From Vitellaria paradoxa (lineage: Eukaryota; Streptophyta; Magnoliopsida; Ericales; Sapotaceae), in assembly GCA_019916065.1 (NCBI GenBank), contig CM034240.1:14555894-14619893 (forward strand): a stretch of 64,000 nt of DNA, read 5' to 3'. The notes under the pieces were generated by a model that saw only the letters and a program-made list of their open reading frames with translations, did no database searches and was not told where the DNA came from. The number at the start of each line of letters is the position of its first letter. Positions within the stretch are counted from its first letter, which is position 1. Made by a program: the position numbers and the translations under genes. Of the stretch, positions 1-13,919 are shown piece after piece.

Positions 1-960
1 TAAAAGAAAGTTTAGGTGGTTTCAGTAGAATAGAAGTTGAGAGAAGGTTATTTATGATGGTTTGGCTATGTTTAACATAGACATAAAGATGCACCAGTTC
101 GGAAGAGTGTGTCGATTGAAGTAGAACGAGTTAATAGGAGTAGATCTAAGATTGCATAGATTGCTGCGTTGGAATGTTAATGATTGGGAGTTGGAGGGTT
201 ATTTGCTGCTTATGGGACTGCTGAATAATGTGTATTTGGAGGACACAGAGGACTCCCTTGTTTGGAAAGTATCAAAAGAAAGAGTTTTCACTGTCAAGAC
301 CTTCTACAAATTCCTGCAAGGAGCTGCTAAGGACGACTTTCCATGGCTAAATCTCTGGAAAAAAGATGTCCCTACAAGAGTCCTTTTCTTTCTTTGGTGT
401 GCTGCTAGTGGAAAAATCCTAACTATGGATAATCTAAAGCACAGAGGGTACTCCATTGTTAATCGTTGCATTTTATGTTTAAACCAGGAGGAAACTATAT
501 CACACCTTCTATTGCATTGTCAGTGGGCTACTGAGATATGGAACTTGACCTTAGCATGTTTTGGAATTCATTTTTGCTTCCCAAAAGGCTTCCGTGAGTT
601 TCTATTGGCTTGGTGGGGGCAGCCCTTCCACAAACACAAAAAGCATGTATGGAATTTGGTCCCATTTTGTGTGTGTTGGCTGATATGGAAGGAAAGGAAT
701 TGAAGGATTTTTGAAGATAAAAATAGATCTTCTCTGAGACTGAAGAATACATTTCTTAACTGTCTATATGGATGGGTGAATGATGGAAGGGAGATGGATT
801 TATTCTCTTTTTTGACTTTCCTTGATCATATAAGCTTGAATCCTGATTGATAGGTTTGATTGTAGCTGTTTTCCTCAATGGGCTGCTTGTTTTAGCATCA
901 ATTTGATGCTTATTTGATTATATTCCTATTAATAAAATTTACTTATCTTTTTTAAAAAAG
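1..960 (+). mobile_element. L1-type LINE, 3' fragment (zinc-binding RT domain and tail)
   Basis: The translation at 152-703 carries the plant LINE 'zf-RVT' region: a V-F-T-V-K-T-F-Y start, a P-T-R-V-L-F-F-L-W core, then C-I-L-C and H-L-L-L-H-C metal-binding pairs. This domain lies downstream of reverse transcriptase in L1-type ORF2. The frame opens at the window edge and stops at 701-703, short of the full C-terminus. A 3' UTR follows, ending near 931-960 with AATAAAATTTACTTATC, poly-T and poly-A. The same tail motif recurs at 11221-11246, so both belong to related L1 families. The fragment lies just upstream of a BASS4 exon, so it is probably intronic. Confidence 0.75.
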
Positions 961-1086
961 ATTACATAGACTGAAACTATGAGTAAAAACTATAGCCTTA
1001 CTAATAACTCATGACAAAAATGAATGGAGAAAAAAGATTCATATAGCCAATCTAACTAGTTTGGGAGGCTTTGTTGAGTTGAGCTG
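961..1086 (+). mobile_element. RTE-type LINE 3' tail relic
   Basis: The segment around 1026-1086 reads E-W-R-K-K-I-H-I-A-N and continues into ATAGCC...CTAGTTTGGGAGGCTTTG with GAGTTGAG repeats. This is the usual C-terminal end plus 3' end of plant RTE elements. The same ending is seen at 22600-22706 of this window (W-R, then ATAGCCGACCCCACCTAG). Only the tail is recognisable. Confidence 0.5.
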
Positions 1087-1208
1087 TATTAAAAATTATT
1101 GCTTTGATGTTTTACTTTCAGTAGTCATATTATTTATATCTTTCTACTGTTGTCACTTCTCCTCGTTGACTCCTTACATGATGTTGGTTTTTCTGATATT
1201 ATGTGCAG

Positions 1209-4200
1209 CTCTTGTTGGTGGAGTGATATTAGGGTTAGCAAATCCCAGTCTTGGTATTCTTGCCGATCGTTACCATTTGTCAAAATTTAGCACTTTTGGG
1301 ATATTTATTATCTCTGGTAAGATTCTTACATAATTGTTTCTTTAACTTCTGAATCATTTGTTCTGCTATCCTTAACTTTTCAATGACACAGGTTTGACAT
1401 TGCGTAGTGAAGAAATTGCTGCAACTGCTGAAGCATGGCCAGTTGGAATTTTTGGGCTAGTGTGACCTCAAATTTCTTTTGTGCTGTTATGATTTTTGTA
1501 GTTCATGATCCATAGTATTTATTTTTGTCCTTTATTGGAGTTATATCTATGGATCCGTATCTGCTTTTTCAATGCCAAAGTTATGTTCACAACATCTAGT
1601 GATCAATAAGTGTATCTAGTTTTATCACATATTTCTTCAGTTTCATACGTTGATTTTTATGATTTTACAAGTTATAACATGGTTTTAGTGTGTATAGCCT
1701 AGCATTTCTTGTCAGTATGCTAAATCTTAGATCTTTGGTATGGGTTTGGTGCTCTCTGAGATTTCTGCTAGTAAGTTGCATGGATCAAAATTTCATTTGT
1801 TAGGGTTTCATGTAAATGGAAATGTTTTAGAAATATTTTGGAAAGGTTCAAAATATGATAATACAAAGAGATGTTTAGAAATTGAAATCCATCTCAACTC
1901 AATATAACCTTTTCCCAAATAAATGGGGTCATCTCTTGGGATCTTTCATAAATTGAAATCTATCTAAATGTACATAAGTCTAATAATAAATTATTTAAAA
2001 AAAATTATTTTGTTATATTATGCTATATCCTGTTGTGTTTTAATATGTTTTGGTGGAAACATAAGAATTTTCTATCCCACTAGTGCTTTGTTTTAGTCTC
2101 TTAGGCAGCGTAATTTTTTTTTTTTTTTTGATTTTTTTAAATGATATTCTTTTCTAGGTTGTAAACACACTAGTTATGCCTTTGGCTGTCCAGAGAATTG
2201 GCATTATAAAAGACTTGATGATACTTGGTCAAAGCCCCAGGTTAGTTGGTCAAAAGTCAGATTCATGTGCCAATCAGTGCAAAGGTGCACTTATGAGTTG
2301 GAAAAAAGGGCAAAGGAGGGGCCCACAAGGGGCTATTTCGGCAATGAGATCTCTACCCAATTGAAGCTAAGGTCACTAGTCAAACCCCCTCGACATTATC
2401 CGACTTTTAGTTTTGGTGGAGTCGATTAGTAGCTCTATGGAATTAGTCCCACCAAAGGTGGGGATACTACTAGTATATAAAAAGGGTGCAATTGAGGGAT
2501 TTGTTGTTCTGCACGAAGTAAGTATGCTCTGAGAAGCTGTAAAGGACACAGTGTTGCTTGAATTGGCCTACTGTTAAGTTGGTTTCCCTATACTTGTTTG
2601 TTTTACTGTTTGTTGTTCCTTCCTGTTTTTATAGCTGTGGACTGTGCCACTTGTTTGAGACAACTTGGACTAACAACAATCAAAATCAAATAAAAGCAAA
2701 CAGAAAGCAAAATACAGTTCTCTGAAAAGCAATAGTCATAATCCAGACATCTGGGATCAATGAAGATTGTTCATTTTTGCTAGTGCAAAATGATCCATGT
2801 ATGAGTAATAAAAACTCAACGTGCTAATGATCAAATCACGTGGATAATGCTTTTTTAATCAAATGTGTTCTTAGACATATTGTTTCCATCTATTTATTTA
2901 TATCTTTTTAGTTAGGTACTTAAATACTAGTGCCTACACATGAAAAGCATCAGCTATTCATTAAATGATGCAACCCACATTAAAAAAAAAAAAAAATTGT
3001 GTAGTGAGGAGATTACTTGTTTTTATAAGCTAGTGATTCAGTGAACCTTTCTCCTTTTTCCTTTTTTTCTGCAATCATTCTTTCTTTAACATTTTTATCT
3101 CATGATTCAGTTTTCTTTTATGCTAGATTTCATGTTCTTTACATGTTGCTCCTCCTCCTTCCTGCTTCTTTTATTCCAGTTTTGTCATTTATTCAAAATA
3201 TTAAGAGTTGGTTTGGGTATCAAAAGCAAATTTTGGTTTTTTGTAATTTATTTTCGTCTTATATGGTTTTTTTTTTTAAACCAAAATTTGATTTTTTTTT
3301 TCAGAAGATGTAGTTTTAGGCATGTTAATTGCATTCGAAAAAAAAAATTGCAAAAAAGATCAAAAAATTCACTTCCGTTTGCTCTTTAAAAAAAAAAAAA
3401 AAAAACGGATGTGAATTTTTCATTTTTTTATCCTAAAAACTACAGCTTCTAGAAAGAAAATTAAATTTTGGTTAAAAAAAGTCATATAAGACAAAATAAT
3501 CTACAAAAGACCAAAAACTTGTCTTGGTACCCAAACGGAGCCTAAATGATTGCTCTTCTTGTCAGTGTAGGCTTTGATCTTAGTATTTACTCCCCTTTTT
3601 TCAAGGCTTATTTTGCAACTTCAGCTTCGGCCTCAAGAATTTGTCACAGGTATCAGAATTGGGCTCATTGCTAGTGTTTTGCAGCCTTATTTGAAGAACT
3701 ATTGATCAATTCTTGAACTAAGTTGTAATCTGTTATTTGGCTAAAGAAGTTAAATAGATATTAGATAATATGTGGAATTGTTGTTGTAGACCTGCCACCA
3801 AAAAAATGGACTAATTTCATCCTGATTTGGTGAGTCCTGGAAATATTTCTAACTAAAGGCAAGGAGTTACCTGGTATAAGCGCAAGCTGCTTGAGGATCA
3901 GGAGACCGGAGATGTTTAAGCTGATCTGTGGTGTGGTAAAGAGCTATGTATGGAGTGCCCTTTAGAGTCACAACTCCAAATCATACTTTGGTATTGAACA
4001 AAAATGGTGATACTGCTTCTCTGTTGATTAAGAATTTTAATTTTGGGAAAATCAGAATAACAAATTACCAAGTAATAAATAAATAAAAGTTGCAGAATAG
4101 AGTTTCCAATAGCATAATTTCAAACACAATTCGTGTAAAAATTCAATAAATAAAGTAGTTTGGTAATAACTAAATAAGATGTACAATTTTAGTCCCTGTT

Positions 4201-7200
4201 TCTGTGTTGCACAATCCAAGTGGGTTTTTCAAGGTAGAAAGGAACAGATCAAGCCTTGAATGAATTATGTGAAGTTTTTGTTGTCTAAGCTAAAGTTACA
4301 TTGTTTAAGGAGGTACCTACTCTAAGAGAGAGCTTAAGGTCTTAATTTTTAAATGGGTGAATGATAATATTATTTTGGAAACTTTGTTCACCTTGCCTCC
4401 CTCTTAGAACAACTAAGGTGTCATAAGTTGGTTTGTTTTTCCATCTCATAGAACCATCCTTCTATATATATAAAAAGCCATTGTAAACTTCGAAAAATAT
4501 CCTCCTCCATATCGACCCCTCTCACCCTCCAACTATACAAAGTAGAAACAAAAATACCCTTGAACCTTTACAAAGATAATTCTACTTCATAAAGAATTCT
4601 TCTATTTCTCTCTTCAATAAGGCAAAAAATACAAAAAGTAATGATGCTCCAAGCTTTGTTTGTCTCGCAATTCAGCTTGCATCCCCACCAAGCATAGAGG
4701 AGACCTTGTGACTTTTGGGAACACTTAATGAAATCTGAGCATGAATAGGATCAACTTCCACACATTTTTGTTCCAACTGTAGTGGATGAACAAATGGTCA
4801 GTAGTTTCTGCCTGTTCTTTGCATGAAAAAGGATACTTTTGTTGTCACTCTTGAATTCCATATTTTCCTCCAAGGGAATGAGTCATCTCCAACCTCCTCT
4901 AGCGCCTTGTAGTAGGATTCAATATTAAAAATCCTGTTGAAGTGAGTTTCCACTGTAGCCTGTCTTTCCCATTCCTTATCTTGGTCTTTTGAACGAGTTG
5001 CATAAGAGCAACATATGAACCTTTAATAAGGAGTGCCTTTTGCTCTACTATTTACTACTAGTAGTAGTTCGTTATCATTATGACAGATGAAAAAACAGGG
5101 CCACTTTTTGCTAGTTCATTAATTAGAGTCAGCTTCGGGAGATGACTGGGATAGTTTACGGCATTCGCTGAGTAGACTAGCTTAGCTGGATTAAGCTAAA
5201 ATAACCCATACAGTTTTACACAAAATGTTTTTGTTTTGTTTTGTTTTTTTGTTTTTTTTTTTCTTTGGTCTAAAACATTGAGATTGAATCTTTTGTGGGA
5301 CTGATCCTATTCAATTTGCTCATCATAGGTGTGTTCTATTACGCTTTGAAGTTCTGCCTGTGTTGAAAGTGACTCTTGTGCCTTATTAGTATTGAGGTTG
5401 TGTCTGCATTCTAGTTGGGGCAGCGCATGATGTAGACATGTTGGCTTCTGTTATGGGTTGTAAAGTTGGCTCTCTTCCATTAGTACTTGGTTCTTCTTAT
5501 AGGATCTTAAAATTCAAAAAGGCTTTGGAATGGAGTGATTGAAAAGTTTCAAAGAAGGCTTGTGGGATGGAAGAAAATTGATCTATCTAAAGGAGCAAGG
5601 ATCACTCACATTAAGAGCACTTTATCTAGTCTATCAACTTTTTTATGTCTCTGTTTAAGGTACTGGTATTAGTGTGATGGAAAATGGCAGCACCCAATAA
5701 AAGTCTACAAAAGACGTGGACTAGATGGTTCTAAGGCCCAAGCCTTAATTTGGCATATGCTAGATGATGTGGGGCCTACTTGGGATATTAACTAGACCTG
5801 GCTCTTAGATTCCTTAAGTGTCTTTTGGGGTTAGAAGTTTTTTGGTTCTTTATGTTATTAATGTAGTCTTTTGGTTCTCCCATGTTATTAATAAAGGAGT
5901 CTTATGGGTTGGATTCCTTAGGTTAGAAGTCTCTTGCTTCGTCTATGTTATTAATGTAAAGTCACATGGGAGTTTAATATTAGTTGAAGGTCATTTAATT
6001 TGGGAAGTTCTAAAGTCAAGTTGAAACAAGTATAAATAAGATTGTAAGCCTTATGGTGTGATGCAATCTTTTCTTTGGTGTGATGCCTAGACCTATCATT
6101 CTCCAATCCTTCCTCTTTTACATACAAACATCATTCACGTCCACTGTTCAATGTCCCTAACAATCCTATTTTCAAGTGTTTCCGGCACTATTAATCCTCT
6201 TCCAAATCTGTCCTGCATCAACTTGGTATCAGAGCCACGTTGCAGCATCATGTCTACACGATTCGGGAAGTCATTTAGAGGAAGACTAACCGATTTACAG
6301 CGTGATGAGATTCTTTTAAAACTTGTGGAGCAGCTGAATAATTTTAATGTTCGTATTAGCACTTTGGAAGGTCAAACAACTCAATCTAATGATGGCGAAC
6401 GAGGCAAACAAGGCGAAAACTCCAACAATCACAATGAAAATGGTGAGAATCAAGGTGAGCATACAAAAGACCAACAAATAGAGCCTCTTCGGAGGCAGCA
6501 ATTTCAGGCAAACCAAGGTCAAAGAATACAACAAGGTTCCTTGTCTGATTCGGCCCATGAGTTGCTACAAAGGAACCAATGTGAGACCTATGATACAGCC
6601 GGAGATATCACTAAGAAAATTAAAATGGAGGTTCCAAATTTTGAAGGTAAGGTCAATCCTACTTTGTTTCATGATTGGTTGGCTTCTATTGAAGAGTACT
6701 TTGATTGGTACGATATGGCTGATGATAGGTGTCTGAGATTTGCTAAGATGAAGCTTGTTGGATTAGCAAAAATCTGGTGGATGGGAGTCGAAGGAGACAT
6801 TCGAAGGTTAGGGCAACCACCAATTGGTACTTGGCAAGAGATGAAGGCCAAGTTGAGGGAAAAGTACATGCCATCGACTTATCATGAGAAGTTGTGTGAA
6901 CAACTCATCGAGTTGAAGCAAAACCACATGCCAGTGGTAGAATATATGCAGAAATTTGATGAGTTGAAGATGATGAGTTAAGTGATAGAAGATCCAAGTC
7001 AAGCTCTTGCTCGATTCAAGTTTGGGTTGAGGCCAGACATAAGGAGGGAATTGCTTCGTCAACCCTTATACAGTCTTGAACATGCCTTCCAGGTTGCCTT
7101 GGATATGGAGGAGTATTTGAATTACCCAATATCTAAAAAGTTTGGGTCTCAAATTCGTGAATCCACCAATAGAAGGTACAATGATGCAAGTCGTTTCCGG

Positions 7201-10200
7201 TCAAATGTTTCGAAGCAAATTTTTGTCAATACGGCTGATCCAAAGGGCAAGAACTACACAACCAACAAAGGGAAAGGAAAGGAAAACCGGTGCTTCAAGT
7301 GTGGTGAAACTGGTCATATGGCATATCAATGTCCAAAGAGGAACTTGCACATGGGAATGGAGCAAGAAGCTGAATTTGATCAACAAAATGCTGATGATAA
7401 TGATGATTCCTTGACGTTGGGGAGTTAAATATAGATGACTTAGAAGACGAGGAGGTCGACAATTCATTGATTTCTGTTGTCAGATGTGTCCTTATAGTGC
7501 CTAAAGTTGAAAAGGAAGATTGGAGGCGTACTTCTATTTTTCAAATGCTGGTTCGCTGCGGAAACCAAGCCCGAAAGCTTATTATTGACAGTGGGAGTTA
7601 CATGAATGTTGTATCTACGGCCACGGTGGAACATCTTAAGCTTTCTGTTCAACTACATCCCCATCCGTATAAGGTAGCTTGGATCAACAACAATTCCATT
7701 CCGGTAACTCAACACTGCCTAGTCTCTTTCTCTTATGGTCCTTATAGTGACTCTATTTGGTGTGATGTAATTCCCATGAATGTCACACATATCGTTCTTG
7801 GAAGGCCATGGCTATATGATAGAGACGTGCGACATAATGGGAAAGAGAACACATACGCTTTCTCGTTCAAGAATAAGGAGATTGTTTTGAAGCCAATGAG
7901 TACAGCTGAAATGGAAAAGTACAAGAAAAAGAAATCAAAGGATATTGTTGAAAATAAGCCTAAATCACTCCACATTCTCACCAAGAAGTGCTTTTAAGCC
8001 GAGAGTATGGAGTTGGAAGTTATATATGCCGTGGTGGTGAAAGAAGTATCAGAACTAGTTGCTGCATCAACCTCTATATTACCATCGGAAGTGACTGAGT
8101 TGCTATCCCAATTTTTTGATGTTGCTCTTGAAGAACTCCCTGATGAACTACCTCCCATGTGCAATGTCAAGCATGCAATAGATCTTATTCCGAGATCGCA
8201 ATTGCCTAATCTTCCAGCCTATCGCATGAATCCAAAGGAGCACGCAGAGCTTAAAAGGCAGTTAGATGAGCTACTCGCCAAAGGGTTCATTCGTGAAAGT
8301 GTAAGTCCTTGTGCTTGTTCCGGCTCTGCTTACGCCCAAGAAAGATGGTAGTTGGCGCATGTGCGTAGATAGTCGTGCTATAAACAAGATTACTATCAAG
8401 TATCGATTCCCTATTCCGAGGCTCGATGATATGTTGGATATGCTGGCTAGATCTTGTCTATTCTCAAAGATTGATTTGAAAAGTGGCTATTATCAACTAC
8501 GCATAAAAACTAGGGGACGAATGGAAGACAGCTTTCAAGACCAAGGATGGCCTTTATGAATGGCTAGTCATGCCATTTGGTCTTACAAATGCTCCAAGTA
8601 CATTCATGCGCTTTATGACGCAGGTATTACAACCTTTCATTGGTCACTTTCTAGTTGTTTATTTCGACGGTATTCTGATATATAATAAGACCAAGGAGGA
8701 GCATATCTTTCATCTTCAACAAGTTTTTAGGGTTCTCCATCAAGAGAAGCTCTACATTAACTTAAAGAAGTGTTCTTTCATGAGTCCAAAAGTTATATTT
8801 TTGAGCTTCATTGTGTCTTCTAAGGGAGTAGAGGTCGACCCAAGTAAAGTGAAGGCCATCCTAGAGTGGCCAGTTCCCACCTCCTTGCATGAAGTGCGCA
8901 ACTTTCATGGGTTGGCGACTTTTTATCGTCGATTTATTAGGAATTTCAGCGTGGTAATGGCACCTATCACTAACTGTATGAAAGGGGGATAGTTTGTTTG
9001 GAACAAGGCAGCAACAAAAGCTTTCGAAGACATTAAAAAAATGATGTCTAAAGCCCCTGTTTTACGCCTTCCTGACTTCTCAAAAGTTTTTGAAGTGGCA
9101 TGTGATGCATCACACATTGGGATTGGAGGTGTGCTTAGTCAAGAAGGACACCCGGTTGCTTATTTTAGTGAAAAACTCAATGAATCCAAGCAAAAGTATT
9201 CCACCTATGACAAAGGATTTTATGCAGTAATTCAAGCGCTTCGCCATTGGTGACACTATCTTCTTTTTAAGGAGTTTGTGTTGTTTTCTGACCATGAAGC
9301 GCTCGAGTTCATCAACTCTCAAAAGAAACTGAAACATCGGCATGGTAAATGGGTTTCATTTCTGCAAGAGTGTTCTTTTGTTATCAAACATAAGGCTGGT
9401 TCAAAGAATAAGGTTGTTGATCCCCTTAGCCGAGTGATGTATGTTCTCTCTTCCATGGCTATACAAGTGGTTGGCTTTGACTCGCTCAAGAAAGACTATC
9501 CTTCTTGTAAGGATTTCAGCTCTATACATGCTCAGTTGCTAGTTGGATAGTAGGGAGGATATGGAGATTTTGCATGATGGATTCATCTTCAAAGGAACTC
9601 GACTTTGTTTACCTGACACATCACTCCGTGAAGAAATGATTTGGGAATTGCATTCTGGAGGGGCAGCAGGTCATTTTGGAAGAGATAAGACAATTGCTTT
9701 GGTTGAAGATCGCTTTTATTGGCCAAAGCTGAAGCGAGATATGGGAAAGGTTGTTTCGCAGTGCCGTACTTACCAACTTTCAAAGGGAAGAAAGAAGAAT
9801 ACAGGCTTATACACTTCACTACCTGTGCCCTACGAGCCTTGGCAAGATTTAAGTATGGATTTTGTCCTTGGATTACCAAAAACCCTTCGGAATCATGACT
9901 CTATCTTTGTGGTTGTGGATCGCTTCTCCAAAATGGCACATTTTATTCCTTGTTCAAAGACATCCGATGCTGTTCACATTATTGTGCTATTTTTTCAAGA
10001 AGTTGTTAGACTTCATGGGCTGCCAAAAACCATAGTTTTTGACCGTGATTCGAAGTTTATGAGTTACTTTTGGTGAACACTATGGAAGTTGTTAAACACA
10101 AAGCTGAAATTCTCATCAGCTTTTCATCCACAAACTGATGGTCAAACGGAGGTCGTTAACCGAAGTTTGGGTAATCTACTTCGTTGCCTTGTTAGTGATC

Positions 10201-13200
10201 ATATTGACAGCTGGGATCAAGTGATTCCTATGGCTGAATTTGCATACAACAGTTCTATGAATAGATCTACAGGTCGTAGCCCTTTTGAAATTATCACAGG
10301 ATTGCTTCCTAGGAAACCAATCGATTTGGTGCCTCTACCCATTCAAGCTCGCCCTTGCGTCGAAGCTGAAGCTTTTAGTCAACACATCCGTGATTTTTAT
10401 GATGATGTGCGAGGAAAGATTGCCATAAGCAATGAGAGCTACAAATAACATGCCAATTTGAGATGGACGTTTGCCGAATTTGATGAAGGTGACATGGTTA
10501 TGGTTCGAGTCAAACCAGAGCAGTATCTAAAAGGGGTTTATAAGAAACTTCATTCGAAGAGTGTAGGTCCATTCAAAATTCTCAAGAAAATTAGCTCTAA
10601 CGCATACGTGCTTGAGTTACCTAATGATATGGGCATATAAGTAATGTGTTCAATATTGAGGATTCGACTCGATATTTTGGCCATGTTAACGATTGTAACC
10701 AGATTGACCCTGTGGCATCTCTCCTAGCACCCAAACATTTCCGGGATGAAATCAAAGGCATGGTCGATCATCAAATTGTTTCAACTCGACATGGGGGTTA
10801 TCAAAAGTATCTCATTAAGTGGAAGGGGCGTTCACTTTCAGATTGTACTTGGATTATAGACGAGGAGTTTTATCGCCTCAATCCTGACCTTTATGAGCGG
10901 TTCCATACTTTTAACTCGTTGGGGTTGAGTTCTCTCAAGCCGGGGAGAGTCGATGGAAAATGGCAGCACCCAATAAAAGTCTACAAAAGACGTGGACTAG
11001 ATGGTTCTAAGGCCCAAGCCTTAATTTGGCATATGCTAGATGATGTGGTGCCTACTTGGGATATTAACTAGACCTAGCTCTTGGATTCCTTAAGTGTCTT
11101 TTGGGGTTAGAAGTCTTTTGGTTCTCTATGCTATTAATGTTATTAATGTATTCATATCTCCTCGATTGGCTATTTGTATATGCATCTCAACGATGCTTAG
11201 ATAGATTTTTATTCTCTTGAATAAAATTTTACTTATCTTTTTCAAAAATGTTATTAATGTAGTCTTTTGGTTCTCCCATGTTATTAATAAAGGAGTCTTA
11301 TGGGTTGGATTCCTTAGGTTAGAAGTCTCTGGGTTCTTCTATGTTATTAATGTAAAGTCACGTGGGAATTTAATATTAGTTGAAGGTCATTTAATTTGGG
11401 AAGTTCTAGAGTCAAGTTGAAACAAGTATAAATAAGATTGTAAGCCTTATGGCAAGGCATGCCGAGGGAATGAAAAAAGGTAGCTTTAAGCTTTTGATTG
11501 TGTGATGCAATAAAGAGCCCTAGGTGGGATGCCTAGACCTGTCCTTCTCCAATCCTTCCTCTTCTACATACAAACACCATTCACGTCCACTATTCACTAT
11601 CCCTAACCACTATTCACTATCCCTAACTATCTTATTTTCAAGTGTTTCCAGCACCATTAATCCTCTTCCAAATCTGTCCTGCATCATAGTGGCAAGTATA
11701 TTAGAAAAGTTGTAGAAATATTTTCTATGGGGAGGCAGTGGGTAGGATTTCTAGTGTATTTTAGTTGATTGGAATACAACGTATCTACCTATTGGACAAG
11801 GAGGTGTTGGAATTCGTAGGTTGAAAATTTTTAATGAGGCTCTTTTTGGGGAAAATGTTGTGGAGATTTGCTTGCGAAAGGAAAAGATTTTGGAGGAAGG
11901 TGGTGGCTACAAAATATGGATCATTAGGGGTGATTGGACAAGGCCAGATGCTAGTGGGGTATCTAGTATTTCATTTTTGGAAGGGTATTAGGATGGGGTG
12001 CCGTTAATGTGGGAAAACCTATGAGGTTTAATGTGGGGAGGGATGATGGAGTAAAATTTTGGTGTCAACCTTGACTTGAATAAGGTAGATTGGAGTTTAT
12101 TTTTTTATTTTTTTTTTCCTGGATATCTATCCTTTAGCTAGGGATAGAGAAGCTCCATTGGTAGATTATTTGTATTTGGATGAGGAACATGGTAATTGGA
12201 CCATTAATCTTCTAAAGAATCTTTATGAATGGGAGCTTAATAGTTTAATAGATTTGCTTCATGTATTGTACTCAAATAAGGTTGGAGAAAGAGAGAATAA
12301 CTTGCTTTGGTTGGCATCCAAATCAGGGATTTTGGAGGTTAAATCATTCTGGAATGTTCTTGTGAGTAGTAAAGAAGAGGATTTTCCTATTTGGAAATTT
12401 GATGCGTTTCCAATATTTTTCTTTGGGGTGATACATGGGAGGATTCTTACAATTGGTATTCTTATTGAAAGAGGAAAAGTTTTATTGAATTGGTGTTGTT
12501 TATGTAAGAAGGATAGTGAAATTGACCATTGATCATCTTATTGTTCATTGTTAACGGGCTAATGATTTTAAGGAAATTGGCATTATTGGGTTTTGGTATA
12601 AATTGGGCAAAGAATACTTTTGAGGCTTGGTGGGGGACGAGTTGCAAAAAAGGAGGATATCTTGGATATTTGTATCAGATGGTTGACTTGGGGTGAGAGG
12701 AATCAAAGATTTTTTCAGGATACCGAGTAATCATTCAATAGATTAAAGAACATTTTTTTGTCTATTTTGTATCGTTCACCGGGAGTGGGGTGCTCCCTGG
12801 GGGGGGGGATTGAACTTGTATAGCTATTTGTCAAGATGACTTAAGTAGATGGAAACTTAATATTTTTTTTTCTGATATGGCTTAAATTTTTATTTTTGTT
12901 TTTTTAATTGGTTGTCATTCTGTGTCACCTATCAATATGCATGTCAAAAACAAATTTGTTGGGATTAAGGTTTTGTGGAATTGAGTTGGCCTTCTCCCAT
13001 TGTGGGGGATTAGGGTGGAGTGAGCCCAACCTCTATAATTGTGGGGGATTAGGATGGAGTGAGCCCGACTTTTTTCGAAAATTATGTTGAATATTGAGAA
13101 ATGGCAAGACCACCGGAGTCCGATGTAGAGGAGAGAATCAAGGCAATCTGGAACAAGAGAGAGAAAGAGAGAGAGAGAGAGTCGGGATGGTTGCGGTTGG

Positions 13201-13887
13201 ATGCTTGATGTATTTTTTATGCCAGACCCACTTGAGGAGGAGAGTTTATATATGTGAGGATGGAGTCTTTTAGGCGGGAATGTCTAGTTCTGATTCAATA
13301 TACCTAGGCAAGGGTAAGAGTCGTCCACTTAATTTTCTCTCTCTAGATTGGTTGGATAAATTCTAACGGCCCATTGGTTCTAGCCTCCAATCCATTGAAT
13401 CCCCGATGATCCCGCTAGTCATTAATTCGTTGGAAGAATGCTTGGACCTTGTTCCAAGTCCAAGGAAAATTGTATATTCCTATGATGGTATTGTTGGACT
13501 ACCTTCCATTGCTCTATGTGTAATTAAAGGTGACGTGGCGTATGGGGGTTGCGCATTACGGTATGGTATAACAACTTTGGGATGTTTAACCGTAGCCCAG
13601 GTACTCACACCCATTGTTTCAAAGTGCCATTATCATATAGATTTCTCATTGTTTCAAAGTGGCATTATCATCCAGATTTTCAGAACTACTTTTAAATTAG
13701 GTTAACACCATCGTTACCAAGATGTCTGAGCAAATCGCCTTCTCGTATTACCAGCATTTTTTATGCCAAAAATTCTGCTCTTTTAGACCTTCTGCCCATG
13801 ATTGCCAATTTTCTCTGTCCTTTTTGTGTTGGCACTACAAAATATATTCATCAAACCTAGGTCACTTGTCACTTGATCAGCAGCCCC

Positions 13888-13919
<32 letters not shown>

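Larger units (their letters stand above)
5675..11686 (+). mobile_element. Ty3/gypsy chromovirus retrotransposon, full-length but decayed
   Basis: LTRs start TGATGG and end GCATCA. TAGTG is duplicated at 5670-5674 and 11687-11691. The order is 5' LTR, iMet-type primer site, gag with CCHC knuckle, DSG protease, reverse transcriptase, RNase H, integrase, chromodomain, polypurine tract CCGGGGAGAG (10940-10949) and 3' LTR. The order and the chromodomain place it among plant chromoviruses; I do not assign a clade. The coding region is broken by several stops and frameshifts, including TGG to TGA type changes near 9252 and 10074, and it cannot move by itself. It lies in sense orientation in the 10.4-kb BASS4 intron. 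Confidence 0.92.

Noticed and set aside
2176..2364. 62-codon frame as a missing BASS4 exon
   Set aside because: The exon following 1459 is at 3571, in phase and matching the family; this frame does not fit.
3041..3389. Two hydrophobic frames of 90-95 codons
   Set aside because: They are T-rich translations overlapping the MITE and the intron; no homology and no start context.
6224..6236. Possible tRNA-like sequence
   Set aside because: It is only the retrotransposon primer site complementary to initiator-Met tRNA; no tRNA gene structure is present.
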